Origin: Mercenaria mercenaria
Taxonomy: Eukaryota > Mollusca > Bivalvia > Venerida > Veneridae
Length of the DNA stretch: 64,000 nucleotides
Reading direction: 5' to 3'
Assembly: GCF_021730395.1 (NCBI RefSeq)
Contig: NW_026461775.1
Location: forward strand, 1 to 64,000
Shown here: positions 11,101 to 23,100 of the stretch, in pieces
How the letters are laid out: the number at the start of each line of letters is the position of its first letter
Position numbering within the stretch: the stretch's first letter is position 1
Program-made: the position numbers and the translations under genes
The notes under the pieces: generated by a model
Database searches by the model: none
Told to the model about the DNA's origin: nothing
Seen by the model: the letters and a program-made list of their open reading frames with translations, nothing else

Positions 11101-14100
11101 TTAATTAAAGATTTTTTCTATAAGTATTTTATATAAAAAGAAAAAATTATTTTAAAAATTTTTGCATAAAAAAAAAAGTACTTTTTTAGAAATTTTTAAA
11201 GAAAATTTCCCTTTAATTTTAAAATAATTCCAAAACCAATTCACGAATGCAAAATGTTATGGACCACGGCAACCGGGGGGTTTCCAGCTTCGCAATTTAA
11301 AATTTCAAAAACCCCTTTTTTGAATTTTGCTCCCAAAGGGAACCTTCCAAATTTTTAAATTTCCTTTTAAATTAACAACTTTAAACACCCATAAAAAATT
11401 TATCTTCTGCTAAACAGTTTGATGGTTTTTCTGTTTTTGGGAACTTTGTTTTTTAAAACAAACAAAAACTTTTTTTTTACAAAAAAAAACATCAAAAAGG
11501 GGGTTATAAATGACCCCGAGGGGGCAGTATACAATCTTTTCTTAACTGTTTCATATTAAAAAACCTAGGGGAAAAAACCCCCAAAAATTAAAGGGATTTG
11601 TTTATTTTAAAACCGACCCAGAAATTTTTTTTTTAAAAGACTTAAAAAAAGAAACAGAAGGGAAAAAAACAAATTTGGTTTTAGTTTAAATTTAAAAACC
11701 TACACAAAACATGAAAAGGGTTTAAACAAATTTTTCAAAAAGGGGTTTTAAAAATTTTTTAACAGGGGGATAAAAAATTTTAAAAAAAAAGATTTTAAAA
11801 TCTTATTCAAAAATATAGAAAATATAAAAAAATTTTCCCCAAATCAAAATAATTTCTTTGGGTTTTTTTTAAAAAGTTTTTTTTTCTATAAGTATATTTA
11901 TAAAATTTGGTTAATAAAAGGTTAATAAAATGATTATCCCAAAAAAAAATTACACTTTGGGAAAAATTTAATAACCAAATAAAATTAAAAAGAAAGGGTT
12001 TTAAAAGAAGAAATTTATTAATCAAAATTTGATCAAATATTACGATAATATAAAAATCAGGGTTATTATAAATTAAAAAATGTTATAGATCCCTTATCTT
12101 CGTAAAAAATTTTAAATTTAAATGGGCGTGGTTGCCCTTTAACGGAAAGAAGAAAATGAAAAGTTTTAAGGATTGCCCCAAACCAAAAAATTTATCGAAA
12201 CAATCCAAAAAAAATTATTGAAACCCGACTGTGATACAATAAGAAAAAATAATAAAACACTTACAAAGCTTTCTAAAAAATTTGGAATTAATGCGGGGGG
12301 TTTAAATTTAAAAAATGTTGTGAAGGGAAAAAACCGGGGAAAATTTTGGAAACCCAAAATTAAGGGAAAAAAGTTAAAAATTTTAAATTTTTTATTTCTT
12401 TTTAAAGATAAAAAAAAATTTTTATTTTTTTTTAAAATTTTTTTTTAATTATTTTTTTAATTATTTTTTTAATCCTTTTTTGCTTGAGTTTTTTTTCTAA
12501 ATAAAATATATGTTTTAAAGGGGAAAAGATCTACAAAACAATATTTTAAAAAATTTGGGAAATTTAAAATTCATATAACAAGATCCAAAAAATAAAAATT
12601 TTTTAACAAAAAAGACCCCTATGAAATTTTTAAATTCTAAATTAAAAAATTTTTTAAAAGGGTATTTTTTTTAAAGGTTTTTTTAAAAAAACTTTTAAAA
12701 AAAAATTTGGAAAAAAAACTGATAAATAAAAAATTAATTTATTTTCAATCAAAGGCTTTAAAAAATTTTTAACAAAAACGAAAAAAAATTTAAACAACTT
12801 TTGATAAATAAAAAATTAAATTTGGGTTTAATTGGTTTTCTAAGGGAAGTGGGGGAAAAAGCCCGGGTTGTTGCTCATTATAAAAAAATTAAGTAATCCA
12901 TTCTGCTTCAAGTTTTTAAATTTTTAAACCAAAACCTTACAAATTAAAGGAAAGGTTTTAATAAAATAAAATGATGTTTTAAAAATTTTTTTTAGAGGGT
13001 GTCATTTAGTTTAAAAAAATTTCCCCTGTAACAAGCTTCTGAAAGATTTTAAAAATTAAAAAAACATTTTAAACGTTCTTGTTTTTCGGGAAATTTAAAA
13101 ATTTCCTGTTACTTTAAAATAAAAATATAAAATAGAAATTTTTAAAATTTGAAATAAAATTTAATTTATATTTGGATAGAAGAAAAAAAAAGTTTTTACC
13201 AGGGGAAACTTTTAAAAAAAAATTTCAATACAAGAACACGGGACATTTTTCAATTCTAAGGATAAAATAAATAAAAAGGAAATGAAAAAAAAAACTTTAA
13301 AAACTGAAAGCCTCAAAAAATGTAGTCCAACTTTTAGGGTTTGGATAAAAGACTTTAAATAATTAAGGAATAAAAAACAAAAATACAAACAAAAACATTT
13401 TTGATTTTGCCTGCAAAAATTTCCCTAAAGAAAGAAATTAAATAAACATACCAAATTGTTTAGCTATTTTTGGTATCCAAGGTTTTAAAAAGCCAAAAAA
13501 AGGGAAGAAAAGGGTAAATTAAAAAACAAAAAGGGTTTAAGCTTTAATTTTTGGTTTTTATGTTGGATTTTAAAATTTTTTTTCTAAAAAAGTTTTTTTG
13601 GTTTTTTCCATCAACTAAAATCTTCATTTAAAAACCCAAAACAAAATCTATGTTTGGGGTTCCGGTTATGGTTTTTTTTGGGTTATGCGATAAATAAAAA
13701 AACCAAACCCAGTTTAAAAGGGTCCTAATGCAGTTTATAATTTATTAAAAAAAGGGCTAGGAAGGGGAAATTTTTGTAAAGAAAAAATTTAAAAAGAATT
13801 TAACAAAGATTTAGAAGTTAAAAAAATAAAAGTGAATTTAAAAAAAAAAATTTTTGTAAATTCTGTAAAAAATATTTAAAGGTAAAAGTGCCCGGACTGA
13901 TCATTTGCCCAAAAACCCAGGAAAATTTAAAGGGAAGTGCTCACTCAGAATGAAATTATTTTTTTTAAAAACTAACACATAAAATTCCTTTTTATTTTTA
14001 TTTTAAAAGGGGTTTAATAAGGTCATTTTTTTAGGGCAAAAAATTAAAAATTTAAAAAAGAAATTTAATTTTATTCCTAAAAATTAAAAAAGGGAAATAT

Positions 14101-17100
14101 GGCATTCAAAATTTCTGACGGGGCCCTTTATTGATTCATTCCAGTTGATTTTCCTAAATCAGGGGATAACCTAGTACAAAATTTTCCAAAATTTTAAATA
14201 TTTATCTCAAGAATTTGTTTGGGTAAAACATTAATGATTAAAAAAAAAAAAGGGTTTTACCAAGATTACGGGATTCATTTAAAAATTAAAAGAAAAAAAA
14301 TTTTCCCTCTAAAAAAATTTTTTATTAAATTTTAAATAAACTAATTTTTCTGTTTTTTTAATTAAAACTTGCTAAAAATGTTTGGAAAAAATTTTAAAAT
14401 AAAACAATGGGAAATATGGGGGTTTTAAAATTTTTTTTAAAAACTGAGGGATTACTTTTACGTGAAATTCGAAAATTTTAAAAAAACCATGTTAAAGACT
14501 AAAAATTAGACCCTTTTTTTTATTTTAGTATTCCGGGTTTATTTTGGGAGGCAATGTTAAAAATACTAAATTTAATTTTAGATTTTTTAAACATATGAAA
14601 TTACTTTTTTTAAAAAAGGGACTGAGAAAAAGGAAAATTAAAATTCAAACAGAACGGGGAAAAGCAAACAATAAATATATAAAATTAAAAATTAAAAGAA
14701 AAAGCAAATACATTTTTAAACCCGGGACCCAAATAACCTTTAAACTTGGGGTTTAAGTGTCCCCTTTTACCCTCGGGAAACTTTAAAAATTTTATCCAAA
14801 AAACTTTTTAAAAATTATTCAAAAGGAAAAACTAATTTTAATTTTTTTTAAAATTTTAAACTGAATAAAAAAAAATTTTACATAAAACCCCAATAAATTT
14901 TTCCTTTAGCCCCTAAAAAATTTAAAAAATCCCAGAATTTTTTATTTTCCATTAAAAAAAAAATTTTAAAACAAAATTTAAAAATTAGGAAAAAAAATTT
15001 AAAGAATTTGGGGTTTCCCAAAATTTAATGAAAAAACAAAATTTATGTATTTCATTTTAAAAATCTTTGAACTAAAATACCAATTAGGTTTAAAAGAAAC
15101 AAAAATACAAAAAATTTTTAAAACTTTAAACAAAGTCCTTTTTAAAAAAATTTATTAAATTTAATACCCCAAAAAAGATCTAAAGCAAAAAATTCTTTTA
15201 AAAAAATTTTTTTTAATTAAGGAACTTTCGTATTGGGTAAAAAGATGGAAATTTACGAAAGAATTAAAAAAAAATTTAAAACCATTTAAACCTTTTTTTA
15301 AAATATATAGCAAAACCTTCATTGTTAGTTCAACGATGTTTAACAAAATTTGTTTGGAAATTCAAAAAAAAAAAAGTTTTTTTATTAAACGACCTTTTTA
15401 AATTTTGGGAATGTGCTTTTTTAGATTTATAAAAAAATTTTTAAAAGTATATTTTCATTATAATTACTTTGGGAAAAGTACGGGGGAAATTTGAAAAATT
15501 ATTATTCACTAAAACGTTTCATTAGGGTTTTATAAAATTAAAACCAAAGTTTCTAGGAGTGTTTATAAGGACAAAGTTTTATTTGATAATAGTGATTATA
15601 AATTTTAATTAAAAATTTTTTGGTTTCGACAATAAAAAAAAAGAAATTTGGAAAATTAAAGATAAAAGCTCCCCCTTCCCAGGGGTTGAATTTGTCGGTT
15701 TAAAAAGGGGTAAAATTATTCAATTTATTAAAAACGAAGAAAATTATTATAAAAGGGAAAGGGAATTTAAAAAAAACTTGTTTTAAGAAAAAATAGTTCT
15801 TAAAATTTTTACAAAGATCTTTTTTTTAATTAAACCCCCAAAACCTAATCACACCTTTAAATTTTATTCGTTCTGATAACATAACCCTTTCCCAGTTATG
15901 TTAAATTTAAAACATTTTTTATCATGTTAACGATAAAAAAATTTTTTCCCGGGTTAATTTATTGATACATTAGCTTACTCAAAATTTATAAAAACCAAAA
16001 ATTTTGGTTAACGGAATATTCGAAAATTTTAAAAATTTAAAATTTAAAAACACACCCATTTTAAATTCATTTGCAGAATTAATAAAATGGGTTTCTTTTT
16101 TTTCTTTTATTTTTTACTTGATAACTTGAAAAATTTACCTTTCTTTTTTTTTTAAATTTGTTTTTTTTAGCTTCCCCTTTATCAATTTTAAATTGGGCAC
16201 AACAAAAATTTTTTAAAGTGCTTTTTTGTTTTATTCCCACAAAAATTCCCAAACCCTAACCAAACCGGGACTGGCTTTTTACATTTTTCCCTTATTAAAA
16301 TTCCACCATCAGTACGGGGTAAACTTTTTAAAAACAATGGGGTTTTTTTAGAAATTTTCCCTTTTTTCAAAAAAAATTTTTTTTTTCTTTTTTTTTATTT
16401 TTTCTTTTATTTTTTTGAATTTTCCCCATTAATTTAATTTTCCATTTTAAATTTCATTTAAAATAAATGCCCTTTTTTTTTTAAAATAATTTAATTTTTT
16501 TGTTCATTTTCTCTTTGATTAAATTTTTAGTATTTTTTTCAAAAAAACAACAACGGTATTTTTAATTTTTTAAACTTTTTAATGAAAAATAAAAAATTAA
16601 TATCCCCCAAAGCATACTTGTTTTGTTTTGATATTGAACATTTTGTTTTACTTTTGGTATTACTTTTTACTTCTTTTGGTGGGGGAAAAAGCCCAAAAAG
16701 GGATAAAAGGGTAAATTATTTAAGTAAAAAACCCCAAAGGGTTTCCAGGACCAACAGATTTTTTTCCAAATTTAAAATTTCCCAACAAAAAACCCTTTTT
16801 TTTTTTAAATTTTTAAATAAATTATTTCACTAAATACACCCCAAATTTTTTTTTTTTTAAATTTGGGTTTTTACCCTTTGGGTTCAATTTCAATTTTAAT
16901 ATTGGTTTTTTTAAAATTTTTTTTTTTTTTACTATGGGAATTTTCGTCTGGGGGTCCCTTTGAGAATCAATCTGTACCCTTTTCCCCCAATTAAAAAAAG
17001 ATTTTAATAAAAGGGAATCCTAATACCCGCCAACATACCAAAAACCCCACCGTCTTGTTTTTTTTTGTTGTTAATTTAATCACTCCAGATCCTCCCTTAT

Positions 17101-20100
17101 TTGCTTTCTTGTTTGGGTTTTAAATATGGTGATATAAATTTTTCTCTTATCATTACTACTGAAATCAAAACCATTTCCAATTTTTTTACTAACACCAAAC
17201 TCCCTAGCCCTGAAAAAGCCCAAATCCCTAAAGGCAATTTTTTGGAGCTTTTTTTGGGGAAAAGGAAAAATTTGGGGTTTTCCTAAAAACCACTAAGCCC
17301 CTAAAACCCAAACCATTTTGACCTTTGGACGGGACATTTGTTTTTTGAAATTGTAATTTCTAATCCCTTCTTATTGCAAAAATTTTTTTTAATTAAAATT
17401 AATTTGGTTTTTTTTTAAAAGTAAAGGAAGTTTCCATGAATTTTCTTTTTTTAAATTCTAAAATATGGGGAAAATTTCTTTTATTATAACTTGTGCAAAA
17501 TTTTTTTCTTTTGCCCCATCGAAAGGGGTTAAATTTTTATTTTCAAAAAAATTTTAAATGTCTTAAATTTTAAATTTATTTTTAAATTTTAAATTAAAAA
17601 CAAAAACAATTTCATTCCAATATATTTATTTCAACTTTTTTTCCTCTTATAAAAAATTTGCGTAAACACGAATATTACCTGCTGGTGGAATTTTTAAATT
17701 TTACTTTTAAAGGGAATTTTTTTTAGGGTAAATCTGTATTCCCTTCCTTTTTATAACCAATTTTTAAATTTGAATAAATAAAAAATTTTCAAAAAAATTT
17801 TGGGATCTTTTTAAAGAACTTCCAGTATTTTGGGTTTTTTTTTTATAAAAAATTTTAAATTTCACACATATATTCTTGTATATTTGGTGTATTCTTTTTC
17901 GGGATAAAAACCCCTTTAACCAACTTAAAGACGACAGGAGCTCAAATGAAATTTTTTCTTTTGCGGCATTAACTTTAAATGAACAAATAAATGGGGGTTA
18001 TTTTGTTGTAATTTACTTTTGTCAGGTTTTTTAAAAATAAACAAATACATTTTTGTTTTTTTGGTTACACCGGGTTTTAATTCAAAAGGGTTATATTTTT
18101 TTGTTTTGTACCCCACTTGATTCCTCATCTTTTCCCAAAGGGAATGACCATCTTGTTTTTTTTAAATCTTTAAAGTATAATTAAAAAACCCCAAAATTTC
18201 CTTTGGGAAAATTAAACGGGAACCCAAAAATTTAAATTTTTTTTTAAAATTTCCCTCAACCCCCATAAAGTAGCATTACTCAAAAAATTAATTAAACACA
18301 TCTGCCAGCTGCAGTTTTTTAAATTTGATTTGGGAGGTAAAATATTAGTTTCAAAACCCTAAAAAAAAAAAAGGGAATAATTATTTAATGGAACTTAGCA
18401 TTTACCTCTTATTATTTTGGGGATTAATGCCCTTTCTAATAGCGAAACCACAATTAAATCCAGTTTGGGCCTTTCCCAAATTTCCCACCCCAGCAGTAGT
18501 ATCAAATAAATAAACTCATTTGTTCCGTTTTTTTTTTGCATAACCCTCAGTTAGTTCAACCAAACTTTTTACATTTATTACTTTGAAAAAATTTAAATTA
18601 CAATCATAAAAAATTTTTTTTCCTTTGTTTAACCACTAACGATCAAAATTTAAAGAAGCTGCATTATTAATTTAAAACATTTGATTACTCTCCAACCCAC
18701 CATAATTATTTCCATTCCCAAATTTATTTTTCTTTTAAAAATTTCTTCAAAAAAAGCCCTTTAAACCCAAACAAAAAATTTTAACTTCAAACATTAATTG
18801 TAAAGTTTATATCCTTTTTTTTTGTTTTAACATTATTTCCCAGGGCAATATTAAAGCTTTTAAACAATTAATTGGATTTAAATTTATATTTTTTCCCCAA
18901 TATTCCCCTTTTTTTCTAAACATGTATATTTTTTAAATTATTTTTTTTTTATTCTATTTTTAATTTTTGTTTTATTTTTAAAAAATTAATTGTTAAACGT
19001 TTTTTTTTTGAACTGAAATTCCAGCACGAGCTAAAGTCCCAATCCCGACAATATTTTATTTTTTCCAAAAAATATCCTCCCCATTTTTATTTTTATTTTT
19101 TATTCTTTTCCTTTTTTTTCCTTGGGAATTAAAATTAAACCCAAATTTCTGGGGCAGGGTTTTTTTAATTTTTCAACAATTTAACTGCAGTTAATTTCCA
19201 ACTTCCCGTTCCAACCTTTTTTTTTTTCCCCTTTCCCGCTGTTTCCCCAAAACTTTTTTTTCCCCTGTGGGTAATTGGGAAAATGGGAACTTCCGCTTGA
19301 AAGCAATTTCGTTAAAGTGTCAAAGATACCTGTTCCGGGATGATTTCTTCTCCTTGAGCCTTTAACAAAAAAAAATATTCCTTTATTTTTTTTATAAACT
19401 TTTTTGTACATTATATTAAAAATAAATTTTAATAAAAATTTTAAAAAATAAAGTTTTAATTAAAATTTTTTTTAAAATTAGTGTAAAAAATTTTTCAACC
19501 CTTTAAATTTAAAAATTTAAATTTTTCTACCAAAAAACATCGTAACATATTTCTAAATTTAAATTTTTAAATATTTATTAATTTTTAGAATACCAACCTT
19601 TGTGGTTCCTTTTTTTAAAGGATAAGCTCTTGGTTTAAATTTTGCCGTACTTAAACAAAGATAAATCACGGGAAATTTCCACCAAAAATGAATTAACAAT
19701 AAGATCACAAAGAATGTAAAAAATTTTAACCACAGAGTTAGTTTTAAAATTTTGGTTTTAGTTCCCCATTCAGTTTTGTCAAATTTTTTTTTTTCAAATC
19801 CAAGCAATGTATGAAAATTTGGGTAATTTTCCAAAACCAACTTAAAAAATTTTCTGTAATTGAAATCAAAAACTTAAAACTACTTAAATCAAATTCCCAA
19901 AATTTTTGGGGCAATTTTTGTTTATCAAATCCCCTAAAAACACCATTATTTATTAAATTTTCCCCCAATTAATTATTAATATCTTGTGTAACTTTTAAGA
20001 ACCTTTTTTTTAAAAAATGAAAAATTTTTTCCCTTCTTTCCATTATGTAACGAATTTTTTTATTGTCATATTCAACACAAATATTATGCCAAGAGTAGGT

Positions 20101-23100
20101 TCCCTAGGTTAAAAAAATCCAAACCAACAACAAATTTTTTTTTTATCTAAAATTTAAAAAACGACTAAATCTATTGTAAAATCACCCCGGGTTTTTTTTT
20201 TTTTACTTTAAAATGTTTTAGAATTAATTTCTATTTTTGTTCCCCTTTAATTAAATTTTCAAAAAATCTTTTTAAATTTAAAAAATAAATTCAAGAAAAA
20301 TAATTTTTAAAATAACTTTCAGTTGTTCCCCGGTAAAGAGAATTTATTTTTTTAAAAGTTTTTTCAATTATTCAAAAAACCTTCATTTTTTTTTCTTCAT
20401 TTTATTTCCAGCATTAAATTTAACCACAAAATTTAAATCCAAGTCATTAACCAATTCTTTTTGGGTTACATGGACAAACGTCATAAAAAATTGTCCCCCA
20501 ATTTTTTTTAATTTTTATAGATCTTTTTTTTGATAGGTTTTTTTCCGACTTTTCTGTTAATTTTTTTTAAATATTTTTATTTAAAAGAATTGAAAAGCTT
20601 TTTCTTATTGTTATATCTTTTTTTTAAAACAAATCAATTTAAAACATTTATTTTTACCCTTTGTTTAATTACTTCTTTTCCAGGGATTCTAAACCTTTTG
20701 CAAATTTAAATTTTTTTGGGGCCCAAAAAATTTTTTTTAAGTTTAAAAATTTAAAAAACCCTAATTTTCCATTTTGGGGAAAAATTTATATGGGGTTTTG
20801 AGGTTTTTTTTTCCTTTTCCCCTAAATTAGGGCAAATTAAAAGTAAATTTTTCAAACCTTTTTAGTAAATTTTAAACCCGGTTTTGTTTTGGGTTTTTGT
20901 TTTTAAATTTTTTTGGTTTTTTCCCCGTTTATATGAAACTTTTTCCCTTTAAAATTTTCTAGCTATTTAACCGTTTAGCTTCACAATATTTGTAGTAAAA
21001 ATTACCTATTGTATTTTGGACTGGGGCTTCATATATTTTTTTTTAGGATTAAAATTTATCTGCAAAAAAAAAACAAACATTTTAAAACGGTTTTGGAAAA
21101 TCCCCCTTTTTTTTAAAACATCAGTATCCAAAAACCCGCCCTTCAAATCTTTTTTCATGTATTTTTTTTCCCCCCATTTTTTTAAAAATTCCCCCAAAAG
21201 GTCTTCACTTCAGGGACTCTGAATTGGTAATTTTTTCTTGGGAAAAGCTGGAAAAAAAAAACCCCGGGATGTTTTTATGTCTTTCATTTCAATCACCTAA
21301 TAACGCTAATTTTTGTTTTTATTCCAGGGAATGCTTTTAACTGACTTTATAATTTTTTTTTTTTTTGACCCTTTTTAATTTTTTTTTTGTAATTTTGGGG
21401 TTTTTTAAATTTCCCGATTAAAATATCCCATTTGTACTTTTCTTTTTTTTTCCTCATTTTTTCTTCTCTAAGATTTCTCACTTTTTCCCAACTAATTTTT
21501 TTTCTTATTATCCCCTTTTTTTTTTAATTTTTTTATTGCATTTTAAAATAATTTTTAAGGGAAAAAGTAAATAATTTAAAATAATGTAAGAAATGTAAGA
21601 TATTGTAAAATAATGTAAAATAATATAAATGGAAAAATTTAAAAAAATGATACAAAAAATGATAAATCCAAAACTTTTTAAAAAATTTTTTTCCTTTTTA
21701 AAAGCCCAATTTTAGGTTTTTGAATGTTTAAAATTTTGGAAACGCAGGGTCTGGAAAAAAAAAAAAACCTTATTTCATAAACTTCAAAAAAACCCTTATA
21801 ATTTTGAAAATTATACTTTTTTCCCAAAAACCTAAAAACAATCAAAAAAACAAGTTTTAAATTTAAAAACCCTTTTAAAACCAAATTTCAAAAAAGTTTT
21901 AAAATTTAAACCAAATGAAAAACTTGAATATTCACTGATCCCCACCAAATTGAACCTGGGGGAACCCTTTAATCAAAAAACAAAAAAGATAAAAATTTAT
22001 GATTTTTGGGGGAGGGAAATAAAAAGGTTTAAAAGAAATAAGAAATACCTTTTTTCAGACGGGCCCCAAAAAACTGTTGTGTTATTTATTTAAAATCAGT
22101 CTTAATAAAACCCAAAGGATATTCCGGGTTAACTGTTCACATTATAATTTTTTTTTTTAAAATCCGGGTTTAAAAGGGAAAAAAATAGGGTTTGGGTGAA
22201 AAAAAATATAGATCGTGATACTTTTGGGTAAAAGCAAAAAAATCAAAAATGGAAATTTTTATATAGGGGCAAACCAAGGAATTTTTTTTAAAAAAAAAAA
22301 TTTAAAATGGAAATTTTTAATAATATATTGGGGTTTTTAAAACGTAAAAACAAAATTTTTGAACCCCCGACCAAATATAAATTAAAAAGGGTTAAAATTT
22401 TATATTTGATTTAAGGGGATTTTGCCCACAAAAAAACAATTCAAAAAAAAAACTTTTTTAAAAAAAAAAGGAAAAATCGTATCTTCACAGAAAAAAGGGG
22501 GAAATTTATAACACAATGAATAGAGCATTAGAAAATGGGGGGTAATGAAATAATCCCCCCTAGGGGAAAACCAAAAAACCCCCCATGCAGTTCCAAGACG
22601 GTTTTTGTAAAAAAAATTTAAAGGGAATAGATGAATATAAACTTGAAGAATCAAAAAAAATAAAACAAACACTAAAAAGAAAAAGTAAAGAAAATTTTTA
22701 AAATTAACAAAAGATTTTAAAAAGAAATTTATTATTAATAATCCCAAATTTCAAGGTAAAAATTTAAAAAAGAAAGAAAACTAAGGTTTTATTCTATTAA
22801 AAACTTGAAGAAAATCTGTTTTTTAAAAGATGACAACCAAAAAAAAAGTTTTTTGAGTTAAATTTTAAAAATTTTCACCCCAATTTAAAAATTAAAAAAT
22901 AGTAGTTAAACTTTAAAAAAAATAAAAGCCAGATTGGTAAGAAAAAAGTTACAAAAAAGGGAAACTTTTGAAATCAGAAAAGAAAAAAATAAACTAAATA
23001 CGGAAAAATGAAAAAAGCAAAAATTTTATTGAAAATTTAATTTTAAATAAAAAATTTTCCCGAATATTTAAAAAAGTTTTTGGGAAAAACAGCTTCAAAA